A DNA stretch of 64,000 nucleotides from an uncultured Veillonellaceae bacterium (GTDB lineage: Bacteria; Bacillota; Negativicutes; Selenomonadales; Selenomonadaceae): NCBI GenBank assembly GCA_902785705.1, contig CACZZN010000005.1, positions 162,614 through 226,613 on the forward strand. Direction: 5' to 3'. Numbering within the stretch: the stretch's first letter is position 1; each line of letters begins with the position of its first letter. Of this stretch, positions 10,301 to 18,264 are shown piece after piece. The notes beneath the pieces were generated by a model. That model ran no database searches, had not been told where the DNA came from, and saw only the letters and a list, made by a program, of their open reading frames with translations. The position numbers were made by a program, and so were the translations under genes.

Positions 10301-11120
10301 GCGTCACATCACGCAGCTCCCCGCCATACAGGTGATCCCGGTCTTCTCGGTACAGATCATACGCCTTGCTGATGGCCGGCTGGAAATAGCCGTCCTCGAT
10401 ATCCACCATATCGATGGCGGTCGTGAAGGTCGTATGGCGGCAATGATCCGACCAGTAGGTATCGATCACACGAAGCTCCGTGATCGTAGGCGGACGCTTC
10501 TCCTTCGTGCGGAAATATTTTTGGCAGAATTTCAAATCCTCGAAGCTCATAGCAAATCCCCGATCCGCCATGAATGCTCGCAGACCTGCATCATCCAGAC
10601 CGTTGAACTGCTCCAGGACCTCGACATCGGCAGGCGGTTCCGCCTTCATATCCAATGTCTCCGGTTTTTCCATCGAAGCTTCACGGCTCTCCACCGCATT
10701 GATGCAATAATCCTTGATCCTTGCAAAGGTTTCATCATCGACATTCCCCACCAGTACGATGATGCGCGCTGTCCGGATCACGGGGCGTTCCTTCTGCGTC
10801 ACAAGCTGAACGCACTGCGCAGCGGAATCCGCCCGCTGGTCAAACTGTCCCGGCAGGTATTCCATCGCAAACATACGGGAGTTCGGGAATTTCGGCAGCC
10901 GTTCCTCATAAATGACATCCACGGGCGGCTCCGAAAACACCACGGACTTCACCTGGGCATATTCCGCATCGCTGAGCCCCTCGATATCATAGCGCTGAAT
11001 CACGCGGACCGCTTTCAGCCCTACCAGTCGGAATGTCTCAATCAGATCATCACAGAGCTGCTGCGCGGGAATATCGAAAAAGCCCTGTCTTTTTTCCACA
11101 AAAATTCTCTTTACCGCCAT
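7335..11120 (-). CDS. purL: Phosphoribosylformylglycinamidine synthase (single-chain PurL)
   Basis: Converts FGAR plus glutamine and ATP to FGAM in purine synthesis. At 1261 residues it is the large fused form carrying, in order, a PurS-like N-terminus, two AIRS-type synthetase halves (NHPTEIEPFGGAATC; NDFGAGGVAVAIGEL) and a C-terminal class I glutaminase (PGGFSGGDEPDGSGK; nucleophile Cys in GICNGFQA near residue 1100; His/Glu in SSHAIEGI). The start is ATG at 11120 with GGGGAAGG 7 bases before; a TTG six codons earlier is less likely. No other pur gene is adjacent. Many Firmicutes split this enzyme into PurS/PurQ/PurL, so the fused form is worth noting but not unique. Confidence 0.96.
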   Translation of the reverse strand: MAVKRIFVEKRQGFFDIPAQQLCDDLIETFRLVGLKAVRVIQRYDIEGLSDAEYAQVKSVVFSEPPVDVIYEERLPKFPNSRMFAMEYLPGQFDQRADSAAQCVQLVTQKERPVIRTARIIVLVGNVDDETFARIKDYCINAVESREASMEKPETLDMKAEPPADVEVLEQFNGLDDAGLRAFMADRGFAMSFEDLKFCQKYFRTKEKRPPTITELRVIDTYWSDHCRHTTFTTAIDMVDIEDGYFQPAISKAYDLYREDRDHLYGGELRDVTLMDIAVIGMKALRKEGLLEDLDQSEEINACSIVVQADVDGVMEDWLVMFKNETHNHPTEIEPFGGAATCLGGAIRDPLSGRSYVYQAMRVTGAADPRKPLSETLPGKLPQKKITLGAAAGYSSYGNQIGLATGQVRELYHDGYLAKRMEIGAVIAAAPKENVVRERPAAGDLVVLVGGRTGRDGCGGATGSSKEHTEESLTSCGAEVQKGNPPTERKIQRLFRNPSASRMIKRCNDFGAGGVAVAIGELADGLVVDLDAVKKKYEGLDGTELAISESQERMAVVIDAKDLDAFVKLADEENLEATEVAVVTEEPRLVMKWRGKPIVQMNRSFLDTNGVRQHVTACITMPDETRRYLREVPAQVRACGRDLEKAWLENLKDLNVCSQKGLAERFDSTIGGNTVLMPFGGRNQLTPAEGMVAKLPVQDGETNTATAMTFGLNPDLSSWSPFHGAVYAVVESVAKMAALGARTDNIRLTFQEYFERLGKDEAKWGKPFASLLGALMAQHGLGIPAIGGKDSMSGTFEDIHVPPTLASFAVNVMEADHAVSPEFKYAGSKVYAIPCPKDDQDLPKFALLKRNYAKLYGLMQEKRVLSAQSVGLGGVAAAVSKMCLGNGIGFTFAMDGISSRDALFLPDYGTILIEVVATADLSEALSGTGFYELGMTTSVGSIVCGTAAVSLAEVERAYTRPLEKIFPTQAKQTGKEKAIMVPYRKGNRITAAAPQACPKVFIPVFPGTNCEYDSARSWMRAGAEVETLVIRNLTPSAVEETVEAIVQGIRKAKIVMLPGGFSGGDEPDGSGKFIAAMFRNPRIAEEIMKLLERRDGLMLGICNGFQALIKLGLVPYGEIRDLSDDSPTLTHNQIGRHVSCMVHTKVASNLSPWFNNVEVGDVHTIAVSHGEGRFVADKEIIAKLRIRGQIATQYVDDKGNPTMAAPFNPNGSSHAIEGITSPNGRVLGKMGHSERIGRNIGMNVPGSKDQQLFEAGVRYYQ

Positions 11121-11158
11121 GATTCTGCCTTCCCCCAAACTACGGAACTTTCACATGA

Positions 11159-11346
11159 TAAGGAACTGGAGGAAAATAAGTTAGTCATATGGCGTAGAAC
11201 AAATTTTGTCTGGCAAGGAAGCGGAAACGCAATCGTAGCGACGCGCAGCTAGTCCTTTAGGGCAGAGCTACGTCAAGTTTTCGCTGACGCAGTCAGGCAG
11301 AATTTGGGCAAGCCAAATGGCTAAGTTATTTTTCGACAGTTCCTAA
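11159..11346. mobile_element. palindromic MITE-like element (188 bp)
   Basis: The segment begins TAAGGAACTGgaGgAAAATAA and ends with its inverse, TTATTTTTCGACAGTTCCTA. The similarity between arms runs on for most of the element: CATATGGC pairs with GCCAAATGG, AAATTTTGTCTG with CAGGCAGAATTT, and GCGGAAAC with GTTTTCGC. It has no coding capacity. The right end (11304-11346) recurs base for base at 31703-31745. This fits a miniature inverted-repeat element. It lies between purL and the YhcH gene and may separate their transcription. Confidence 0.7.
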
Positions 11347-11394
11347 CTACAGAAAAAAGGCATAGCGGCACATGCCGCATATGCCTCGATTACA

Positions 11395-11871
11395 TCATAA
11401 CAGGATGTCCACCGGGATCTTCACCACGACCTTTGTCACAGGCCCCGGTCCGTCCTCCAGCGCAATGCAGGGACGATGCACGTCCACAGGATAGAGCACG
11501 GCATAGCTCCCGGGGAACAGCATCACGCTGCTGTCCGGGATGAGCGATTGATAAAACATCACGTCCCGCTCCGCATCATAATCCTCCGTCACGATCAGAT
11601 CCGGGCTCAGCGGACACCATCCAAGATACTCCTCGCCCTCGACAACGTACTGGATATCCACGAATTCCTGATGCGACTCCGGCTTGCAGTCCTTTTCGGG
11701 ACGCGTCTGATACCGCTGCAGATTCGCCACGATCCCATGTTCCCCGATTGGATACTTCCCGTCCTCCATCTTCGTAAAATCATGCTCCGCAAGATAGTGC
11801 AAAGCCTCTGCGATGGCAGGATGATACGCTGCCTGCTCAGCTTCGATCAGATCAATAGTACCTATCATCAT
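11395..11871 (-). CDS. YhcH/YjgK/YiaL family protein
   Basis: A 158-residue cupin-like protein of the family named for E. coli YhcH, YjgK and YiaL, often linked to sialic-acid or uncommon sugar catabolism. Family-typical segments are EHDFTKMEDGKYPIGEHGI, SHQEFVDIQYVVEGEEYLGW and PVDVHRPCIA, with His and Glu residues that bind a metal in related structures. The start is one of two adjacent ATGs at 11871/11868 with GGGAG upstream. No sugar-catabolism gene is adjacent, so its substrate here is unknown. Confidence 0.85.
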   Translation of the reverse strand: MMIGTIDLIEAEQAAYHPAIAEALHYLAEHDFTKMEDGKYPIGEHGIVANLQRYQTRPEKDCKPESHQEFVDIQYVVEGEEYLGWCPLSPDLIVTEDYDAERDVMFYQSLIPDSSVMLFPGSYAVLYPVDVHRPCIALEDGPGPVTKVVVKIPVDILL

Positions 11872-12128
11872 TTTGTATGCTCCCATCTTCATCGGCAAGA
11901 AATGCAGTCCATTCTTCAGCAAATCCAAGCACAATCATCATAATAGATCTCATTTCTGTTTCTATTGTATACAAAACCTTCGCCTTATGCAAGAATTCCG
12001 CCCAAAATTTACATCGTTTCCAAAAATATGTCGCATACTCCCATTCCCCAAAGATTTCCCTTGCGGCTGCCCGCTGTCCTATGATAGGATATACAGGTTA
12101 GAAATTTTTATTTTAAGGAGTCCTGCTT

Positions 12129-12608
12129 ATGCGTGAACTACTGGAGCTTCTGGAGCACGATGCCCGCCGCCCCGTGAACGAGCTGGCATCCATGCTGCAC
12201 CGCAGCGAATATCAGGTGGAAAAGGAAATCGCCGATCTGGAAAAGAATAAGATCATCCTTTCCTACAATACACTGATCAACTGGGAAAAATTCGGCGCTG
12301 ACACAGTCACCGCCATCATCGAGATCAACCTCACTCCCCAGCGCGAAGTCGGCTTCGACGCAATCGCGGAGCGCATCTATCGCTTTGATGAGGTGCGCAC
12401 GGTCTATCTCATGAGCGGCAGCTTCGACCTGCTGGTGATCATCGAGGGCAAATCCCTCAATGACGTGGCGAACTTCGTCGCGACGCGGCTTTCCACCATC
12501 GAGGGCGTGACAGCGACGCGCAGCCATTTCATGCTGAAGCCATACAAGAAGGACGGCATCATCATGAATGACGAAGAACGCGACCGCAGACTGGTGGTGT
12601 CGCCATGA
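12129..12608 (+). CDS. Lrp/AsnC family transcriptional regulator
   Basis: A 159-residue regulator: an N-terminal winged HTH (RELLELLEHDARRPVNELASML..EYQVEKEIADLEKNKII) and a C-terminal RAM/AsnC effector domain (VRTVYLMSGSFDLLVIIEG). Members bind amino acids and control amino-acid metabolism. AAGGAG lies 8 bases before the ATG, and a -10-like TATGAT is about 50 bases upstream. Its stop overlaps the start of the next aminotransferase gene by 4 bases (ATGA), so the two are translationally coupled. This suggests it regulates that aminotransferase or senses its substrate. Confidence 0.9.
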   Translation: MRELLELLEHDARRPVNELASMLHRSEYQVEKEIADLEKNKIILSYNTLINWEKFGADTVTAIIEINLTPQREVGFDAIAERIYRFDEVRTVYLMSGSFDLLVIIEGKSLNDVANFVATRLSTIEGVTATRSHFMLKPYKKDGIIMNDEERDRRLVVSP

Positions 12609-13789
12609 CCGCTCAGGAAACCGAATGGAAGAGCCGCCTTTCCCCTGCCGTCAACTCCATCGCCCCATCGGGCATCCGCAAATTCTTCGATATCGCGGCC
12701 AAGATGGAAGATGTCATCTCCCTTGGCGTGGGCGAACCGGACTTCGTGACGCCCTGGTCCATCCGTGAGAGCTGTGTCTACGGGCTGGAGCGCGGCTATA
12801 CCTCGTACACGGCGAACCGCGGCATGCCGGAGCTGCGCATGGAGATTGCGCGCCACTTCGCGGAGAAATTCGACACGCATTACAACAGCGATACAGATGT
12901 CCTCGTGACCGTCGGCGTCAGCGAGGCGTTGGATCTCGCCATGCGGGCCATCCTCGCGCCGGGCGACGAGGTGCTGATCCCCGAGCCGTGCTATGTATCC
13001 TATCAGGCATGCACCATCCTCGCGGGCGGCATCCCCGTTGCCGTTCCCGCAAAGATCGAAAACGAGTTCCGCATCACGCCATCCGAGCTGGAGGAGCATC
13101 TTTCACCTAAGACAAAGGCCATCCTGATCGGTTATCCGAACAACCCGACCGGCGCCATCATGGACAGAGAAAATCTGCTTGCCATCGCGGATTTTGCGAA
13201 ACAGCTCGACCTCATCGTGATTTCCGACGAGATCTACGGCGATCTCACCTATGGCGGCGAGCATACCTGCTTTGCCTCCCTGCCCGGCATGAGGGATCGC
13301 ACGATCCTGCTCAACGGTTTTTCCAAGGCCTATGCCATGACCGGCTGGCGCATCGGCTACGCCCTCGGCAACGCCGACATCATTGCGGCCATGACAAAAA
13401 TCCATCAATACACCATGCTCTGCGCCCCCATCACGGCGCAGACCGCCGCCATCGAGGCACTCCGCCGCGGCGAGAAATACATGAAGAAGATGGTAGCGGA
13501 ATATGACCGACGGCGCCATCTTATCTACGACGGATTCACAAAGATGGGGCTTCCCTGCTTCGAGCCGAAAGGCGCGTTCTACATCTTCCCGAGCATCAGC
13601 CCCACAGGCTACACCTCTGATGAATTCGCGGAAAAGCTGTTGCAGGCGGAGCATGTGGCGCTCGTCCCGGGCAGCGCCTTCGGCAAGTGCGGCGAAGGCC
13701 ATATCCGCTGCTCCTACGCCACCTCCATCGACAAGATTTCCGAAGCCCTTGCCCGCATCGAAAACTTTGTCAAGAAACACAAAAAATGA
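12605..13789 (+). CDS. Class I/II aminotransferase (PLP-dependent)
   Basis: A 394-residue fold-type I aminotransferase of the aspartate/aromatic group. Visible motifs are GVGEPDFVTP near the N-terminus, YPNNPTGA, the DEIYGDLTY segment, SKAYAMTGWRIGYA (PLP Lys in SKAYAMTGWR) and RCSYATS near the end (substrate carboxylate Arg). Length is normal. It starts inside the stop codon of the upstream Lrp-type regulator and is followed by a strong terminator, so the two genes form a closed operon. The exact amino acid used cannot be fixed from the sequence. Confidence 0.92.
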   Translation: MTAQETEWKSRLSPAVNSIAPSGIRKFFDIAAKMEDVISLGVGEPDFVTPWSIRESCVYGLERGYTSYTANRGMPELRMEIARHFAEKFDTHYNSDTDVLVTVGVSEALDLAMRAILAPGDEVLIPEPCYVSYQACTILAGGIPVAVPAKIENEFRITPSELEEHLSPKTKAILIGYPNNPTGAIMDRENLLAIADFAKQLDLIVISDEIYGDLTYGGEHTCFASLPGMRDRTILLNGFSKAYAMTGWRIGYALGNADIIAAMTKIHQYTMLCAPITAQTAAIEALRRGEKYMKKMVAEYDRRRHLIYDGFTKMGLPCFEPKGAFYIFPSISPTGYTSDEFAEKLLQAEHVALVPGSAFGKCGEGHIRCSYATSIDKISEALARIENFVKKHKK

Positions 13790-13804
13790 AAGCAGACACC
13801 AAAA

Positions 13805-13850
13805 GAGTCCCTGCGCCGTATCCACATCGACGCAGGGACTTTTTGTCCCC
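13805..13850 (+). terminator. intrinsic terminator of the lrp-aminotransferase operon
   Basis: AGTCCCTGCG pairs with CGCAGGGACT around a 20-base loop and is followed by TTTTTGT. It lies 16 bases past the aminotransferase stop. Confidence 0.85.
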
Positions 13851-13867
13851 CATGGCAGAACAAGCCC

Positions 13868-14143
13868 CTATTCCTGCTTCGGATGCCTCGGATGTGCCTG
13901 CACAATGGCAATCGCATCCGCCAGCTGCTTGATGGTCTCCACCTCATACTGGCTTCCCATGCTCTCCACCCGCGCAAAAATCTGCCCTTTTTCCGTCGAG
14001 ACATACTTCGGCGGCAAATGGTTGAGCGCAAGAATCGCAATATCCCGCTTGCACTGCTCGCAATGGCAGCAGTCCGGGTACTGTGCCAATACCTCATCCA
14101 GCTTCGCTACCACATAATCTTCCATAAAGTTCTTCAAATCCAC
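13868..14143 (-). CDS. ComFB-like late competence protein
   Basis: A 91-residue protein matching the ComFB family: an acidic N-terminal helix (FMEDYVVAKLDEVLAQ), a Cys cluster (CCHCEQCKRDIAILALNHLPPKYVS) that binds zinc in related proteins, and a C-terminal helix. In Bacillus comFB sits in the comF competence operon; in other bacteria stand-alone ComFB proteins occur, some with nucleotide-binding roles. Here it is alone and convergent with the aminotransferase operon, so its link to competence is only by family. Confidence 0.85.
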   Translation of the reverse strand: MDLKNFMEDYVVAKLDEVLAQYPDCCHCEQCKRDIAILALNHLPPKYVSTEKGQIFARVESMGSQYEVETIKQLADAIAIVQAHPRHPKQE

Positions 14144-14288
14144 CGAGACCCCACTCCTTCCAAGCTAGCCCTTCCACAGTGATAATTATACAAAAAAAGT
14201 GAAAATCCTGCTTGCTTGAAAAATTTTTCAACCGAAACTACGATATCAAATTTCCTTTGACGAATGTTGTACTCTATCTTTCTTTTGA

Positions 14289-14326
14289 TGAAAAATGGGT
14301 TAGCCATTTTTCGTCAGTTCCTAAAC
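14289..14326. repeat. degenerate MITE-end copy / hairpin
   Basis: GAAAAATGG gttag CCATTTTTC is followed by GTCAGTTCCTAAAC. The right half resembles the ends at 11304-11346 and 31703-31745. It may act as a terminator between the aldo/keto reductase and ComFB genes, and looks like a decayed end of the same repeat family. Confidence 0.45.
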
Positions 14327-14327
14327 G

Positions 14328-15476
14328 TCAGTAGCCGAAAACTTCCTTTGCCCGCCGCATATTAGCCCTCACATCTACCCCAAAGGGGCAGCGTGTTTCG
14401 CAGACACCGCATTGGATACATTCTCCCGCATGATGGGAAAGTGCGGCGTAATGCTCCCGCACGGTTTCAGGAACGCCCTGCTGGGCAACGGTCAAATTCA
14501 AAAACTTCGTGACATAGGCGATGTCGATTTGCTTGGGGCAGGGTGCACAATGACTGCAATACATACAATGCCCCGACCAACTGATGCGTGGGAAAGAAGC
14601 AAAGGCCAGGGCATAATCCCGCTCCTCGTCGGTCGCATCCTCATAGGCAATGCTCTTTTCCAGCTGCTCGACGGAATGGGCACCCGCCAAGACGGTCGCC
14701 ACTGCCGGACGTGTCAGGGCATAGTGGATGCACTGGTTGACCGTAAGCGCTGCTCCTGCCGGAGACAGCTTGGCGTCCAAAAGGTCACCGCCGCCAAAGC
14801 ATTTCATGACGGTGATGCCCACACCCAACCGCTGGCAGGTTTCATAAAGCCGCTGCCGCTCGGGATCCATATTGCTCAAACGGCCCTCGTAATTCTTGGC
14901 CGCCCAAATCTCCTCCACATCCTCCGAGGCAGGCTGCAGGTCATAGCAAGGATTCACGCTGAACATCAGCACCTCGACAGCACCGCTCTCCACGGCACGC
15001 TGCGCCACTTGGGGATTATGGCTCGATAAGCCGATATGCCGGATACGCCCCTCCCGTTTGAGTTCCTTCGCGTACGCCAATACGCCGCCCTGCTCGATTT
15101 CCTCCCAGTCGGACAAGGCATCGCAGTAATGGATCATACCTACGTCCAGATAGTCCGTTTGCAGGAGCTGCATCATTTCCTCGAACCCGGCTTTTGCCTC
15201 CGCCACATTCCGGGTACGCTTATACTGTCCGTTCTGCCATACGGAGCAAATATGCGACTGGATGTAAAACTTTTCCCGCCGCCCGATCAGTGCCTCGCCC
15301 ACGGCTTTCCTTACGGCGGGATTCGAAGCGTAAAGATCAAAATAATTCACGCTGTGCCGCTCGGCCGCATCGAAAAGCTCCTTTGCCATCGCGCAGTCCT
15401 TTTCGGCAAATCCCTCACAGCCCATGCCGATTTCACTGACGTTCAGCCCGGTATTTCCAAGCATACGATAATTCAT
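14328..15476 (-). CDS. Aldo/keto reductase with C-terminal 4Fe-4S ferredoxin domain
   Basis: A 382-residue oxidoreductase. The N-terminal two thirds form an AKR barrel (NTGLNVSEIGMGCEGF; DLYASNPAVRKAVGEAL; HIGLSSHNPQVA). The C-terminal part holds two Cys clusters, CMYCSHCAPCP and CIQCGVCETRCPFGV, as in the common anaerobe family of predicted AKRs with ferredoxin domains. GGGAGGAA lies 7 bases before the ATG. The substrate is unknown. It is a single-gene unit, with a repeat element just upstream. Confidence 0.9.
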   Translation of the reverse strand: MNYRMLGNTGLNVSEIGMGCEGFAEKDCAMAKELFDAAERHSVNYFDLYASNPAVRKAVGEALIGRREKFYIQSHICSVWQNGQYKRTRNVAEAKAGFEEMMQLLQTDYLDVGMIHYCDALSDWEEIEQGGVLAYAKELKREGRIRHIGLSSHNPQVAQRAVESGAVEVLMFSVNPCYDLQPASEDVEEIWAAKNYEGRLSNMDPERQRLYETCQRLGVGITVMKCFGGGDLLDAKLSPAGAALTVNQCIHYALTRPAVATVLAGAHSVEQLEKSIAYEDATDEERDYALAFASFPRISWSGHCMYCSHCAPCPKQIDIAYVTKFLNLTVAQQGVPETVREHYAALSHHAGECIQCGVCETRCPFGVDVRANMRRAKEVFGY

Positions 15477-15522
15477 GTCCGATTCCTCCCGGCTATTGCA
15501 AAATGGTGCTCCATCCAGATAC

Positions 15523-15647
15523 TATACTCGCGTTCAAAGAAATGTACCAAAACGAAACTGCTTCCTGCTTCCGAACGCTGTATATGCAGAAGCCGTAAAC
15601 ATCTACCTTCGCTGCGCTTGGTAAATATTAACGGCTTCTAGTATACC
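15523..15647. repeat. intergenic repeat element, copy 1
   Basis: Positions 15523-15596 match 53965-54038 over 74 gap-free bases with 8 differences. The copy begins TATACTCGCGTTCAAAG and ends at about 15647 with the inverse AGTATA. An internal AGAAGCCGT pairs with ACGGCTTCT near the right end. It has no coding capacity and is probably a non-autonomous repeat. Confidence 0.65.
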
Positions 15648-16479
15648 TCGGTTCTTGTCCTTCCTTGAAAGTCATCATCATATGGTGCGTCAGGCTCCAA
15701 TCATCAAGCTGGCCTTGGATGTCTTCGCGCTTCACCCATACGGCTTCCTTGAGTTCCGTGCTGTCCATCCGTATGGTGGGATCTCCGTCCAAATCGCAGT
15801 AAAATCCCATAAGGATATCCTGCACATTTCCCCAAGGCTGAGATTTATAGTAGCGGATATTTTTGACACGAAGCCCCGTTTCCTCCATGACCTCCCTTGC
15901 CACACATTCCTCCAAAGTCTCGCCGATTTCCGTAAATCCCGCAACAAGGGCATAAAAGGGAGTGTCACGATTGGCATACTTCGTCATCAGGATTTCATCC
16001 CCATTGGTTACTCCCACAATGACGGCAGGCACCATGCGAGGATATATGGTATTTCCGCATTGCGGACAAACCATTGCCCGCTCCTTCGCAGAATGGCGGG
16101 TGCTATGGCCGCATCTGCCACAAAACCGACTGTCCCGATACCAAGCGGCCAAATGCCATGCCGTATAAGCCACATACATATAGGCAAGCGGCGTCTTCAT
16201 CTTTTGCCGTATCTCTTTGAGCGTCATATAGCAAAAACCGGGCAACGGGTCGATTCCATCCCGGTTGGCAAGGAAGATCCTCTCCTCATCCAAAGAAAAC
16301 AAATAGTGGCACACCAAATCATCCGAAAAATTCTTCCGCTTGGGAAATTCCATTTCTCCGGGACTTCCCCCGACCATCATGGCATCGTTATGTACGCAAA
16401 TGACAAGATCCTGCGCTTCGGCTTGAGCCTTGGCCCGATATTCGTTGAATATCCGATGGGGGAATATGTCCTGTATCAT
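15628..16479 (-). CDS. nudC: NAD(+) diphosphatase / NADH pyrophosphatase (Nudix)
   Basis: Hydrolyses NAD(H) to NMN(H) and AMP, and in related bacteria removes NAD caps from RNA. The 283-residue protein has a zinc ribbon (FCGRCG..CPQCG), a Nudix box (GFTEIGETLEECVAREVMEETG) and the downstream SQPW motif that marks NudC. The frame is open to 16887, but that extension overlaps the HAD gene antisense-free coding space and lacks family similarity. The ATG at 16479 has TTGGAG 8 bases before it and gives normal length. The 3' end overlaps the repeat element. Confidence 0.92.
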   Translation of the reverse strand: MIQDIFPHRIFNEYRAKAQAEAQDLVICVHNDAMMVGGSPGEMEFPKRKNFSDDLVCHYLFSLDEERIFLANRDGIDPLPGFCYMTLKEIRQKMKTPLAYMYVAYTAWHLAAWYRDSRFCGRCGHSTRHSAKERAMVCPQCGNTIYPRMVPAVIVGVTNGDEILMTKYANRDTPFYALVAGFTEIGETLEECVAREVMEETGLRVKNIRYYKSQPWGNVQDILMGFYCDLDGDPTIRMDSTELKEAVWVKREDIQGQLDDWSLTHHMMMTFKEGQEPRYTRSR

Positions 16480-16599
16480 AAGCATCACTCCAAAAAGCAA
16501 ACGGTCACGTTCCGGTTGGCAAAATACATGCTGTGCATAAAAACCTACGATGCAAAAGGATGGACAGCTATTGGGGCGGTAAGCCTCCTTTTTACTGTG

Positions 16600-16711
16600 A
16601 AATCTTAGCGAATACAAGCCAAAGGCGCAGTATGAGCTTAGACTTCGTGTAAGGGCGTAGCGACACGGAGTTAGTCCCGTCAGGGATGCGAAACCTCGTT
16701 TCGCACGGAGT
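16600..16711. repeat. intergenic repeat-like segment
   Basis: Contains TTAGCGAATACAAGCC and GCGCAGTATGAGCTTAG, both closely echoed at 61767-61838. It also has CGTAGCGACACGGAGTTAGTCC, which resembles the centre of the MITE at 11159-11346. A small hairpin, GCGAAAC ctc GTTTCGC, ends it just after the HAD gene. No coding signal. Confidence 0.4.
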
Positions 16712-17320
16712 TTATTCCTGCTGCAGCATTTCCATGATAGCCGGGTAGGTCTTTTCGTATCCCTCGAACAAAATCGCATGGTAACCACACTCTTTTGCTG
16801 CTTGGATATTCTCCGGCATATCGTCGGTAAAAAGGCATTCCACCGGATCGAGGTGATATTTCTCGCACAGATGTCGATAGATGGCATGATCGGGTTTTGC
16901 CATTTTCACATAGCAGGAGAAAATCCCCCCGTCCATCAAGGGCAGGAAATCCAATACCCCCCAATTGGCCTCCATGGCAAACTCCGAGTAATTGGAAAGA
17001 TAATACACGTCCTTTCCCATATCCTTCAGTTCACGCAGCCACGGAATCGCATACGAATGCTTATGCATGGCGTTTCCTGCCTGGGCAAGCGTCTGTCGGA
17101 TGTCCTGCCCATATTCCGGCGCAACAGCTGCCACTCGATCGACTGCCTCCTGCCCGGAAATCTCGCCCCGATCCATGGCTTGCCAATAACCGTGCGACCA
17201 AATGGCGTCGTTGATGATCCGAATCTTTTCTTCATCTTCTCCATAGCGAGAACGCATATATTTCATCCAGTCGAAATCCATCAACACATTGCCGATATCA
17301 AAAATGACATTCCTTATCAA
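16712..17320 (-). CDS. HAD-superfamily hydrolase (HAD-IA type)
   Basis: A 202-residue phosphatase-like protein with HAD motif I FDIGNVLMDFD (nucleophile Asp about 8, second Asp replaced by Asn as in several HAD-IA members), motif II LSNYSE, a motif III Lys in KMAKPD, and motif IV FTDDMPENI. This resembles the YihX/epoxide-hydrolase-like subgroup acting on sugar phosphates such as glucose-1-phosphate. The start is TTG at 17320 with GGAGGG 7 bases upstream. The substrate is not predictable. Confidence 0.88.
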   Translation of the reverse strand: MIRNVIFDIGNVLMDFDWMKYMRSRYGEDEEKIRIINDAIWSHGYWQAMDRGEISGQEAVDRVAAVAPEYGQDIRQTLAQAGNAMHKHSYAIPWLRELKDMGKDVYYLSNYSEFAMEANWGVLDFLPLMDGGIFSCYVKMAKPDHAIYRHLCEKYHLDPVECLFTDDMPENIQAAKECGYHAILFEGYEKTYPAIMEMLQQE

Positions 17321-17406
17321 TGCTCATCCCTCCGTTGATCGCATGTCGGATCAGCTGTGCTGTAAATTCGGTACAAAAATCTGTTTGGTTCGAGATTGCC
17401 CTCGCT

Positions 17407-17763
17407 TCAAGGCAGGATTTCCAGCCAATATCCGTCCGGATCATTGATGAAATAGATGCCCATGCCGGGATTCTCGTAGCAAATGCACCCCATCTGCTTA
17501 TGCTTCTCGTGGGCCGCGTCGAAATCATCTGCCGTGAAAGCCAGATGAAACTCGTTGTCTCCCAAGTTGTACGGCTCCTTGCGATCCTTGAGCCATGTCA
17601 GCTCCAATAGGTGCTGGCTCTGGTGCGGGTCGCCCAAATAGACAAGCGTAAAATCACCGCCATCGATACGGCGCACCTCTTTGAGTCCCAATGCCTCCTC
17701 ATAGAAGGACAGGCTGCGTTTTAGGTCAAGCACATTGATGTTGTTGTGGGCAAATCGAAACAT
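17407..17763 (-). CDS. gloA: Glyoxalase I-like VOC family protein (lactoylglutathione lyase)
   Basis: A 118-residue VOC-fold metalloenzyme. It aligns with glyoxalase I: HNNINVLDLKRSLSFYEEALGL (metal His about 6), LLELTW (Glu), EFHLAF (His about 73) and FINDPDGYWLEILP (Glu). These are the expected four metal ligands. It detoxifies methylglyoxal in known relatives. AAAAGGAG lies upstream of the ATG. Close paralogues act on other substrates, so the exact role is probable rather than proven. Confidence 0.85.
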   Translation of the reverse strand: MFRFAHNNINVLDLKRSLSFYEEALGLKEVRRIDGGDFTLVYLGDPHQSQHLLELTWLKDRKEPYNLGDNEFHLAFTADDFDAAHEKHKQMGCICYENPGMGIYFINDPDGYWLEILP

Positions 17764-18264
17764 GATTCTCCGTCGCTCCTTTTTTGCTTATGGTATCAGC
17801 AGGAGAGTTCGCCCGGCAAGGCAAGCTCCTCCTTGATTACGGTTTCATTGTACAGCAATCAAAATCAAATAACAAGTATGTACTTTGGAGCAACATAGTA
17901 TCTTAAGGATGCCGGAAAGAAGTGCTTTGCCATTTCATTGCTATCGGGTGAGGCATTTGTGCGGGAGTTGTTGGGGAGATTGTGACAAAAGGGGCTGTGA
18001 AAAAAGTCCACCTAGAAAAAAAGAGACTCCCGTCCAGAGCATAATGCTTCGAACGGGAGTCTCTTTTTGGCTCCGGAGCGGAAAGAAACGGACTTATTGG
18101 CTCGTGAGGAAAATTTCTTAAAAAAATACCTCACGAGCAATGAAAATACATTTTTTTAGGGGGATTTTTAGCACTTGCGATCCGATATAATTTTTGAAGA
18201 TGCCATGTGGGAGGCTAGCACTGGAATCGGCATCGAGATAGTGATATTAGAGAGGAGAATTATC
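17764..18264. other. gene-free stretch with two strong inverted repeats
   Basis: No credible gene. A 78-codon plus-strand frame at 17885 runs through a hairpin and is rejected. The stretch holds a GC-rich terminator-like hairpin (18027-18065) and a second inverted repeat, GCTCGTGAGG / CCTCACGAGC (18100-18138), spaced by 19 AT-rich bases. Base composition falls here, marking the left border of the mobile-island remnants. Confidence 0.6.
18023..18072. terminator. bidirectional hairpin terminator
   Basis: AGACTCCCGTcCAGAGC / GCTTCGAACGGGAGTCT is flanked by AAAAAAAG on the left and CTTTTTGG on the right, so it can terminate from both sides. Confidence 0.75.

Noticed and set aside
16480..16887. 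136-codon N-terminal extension of NudC
   Set aside because: It overlaps the 3' part of the HAD gene in another frame, has no family similarity, and a better start with GGAG exists at 16479.
17885..18121. 78-codon plus-strand frame
   Set aside because: Runs through a bidirectional terminator hairpin and a second inverted repeat, and its composition is not protein-like.
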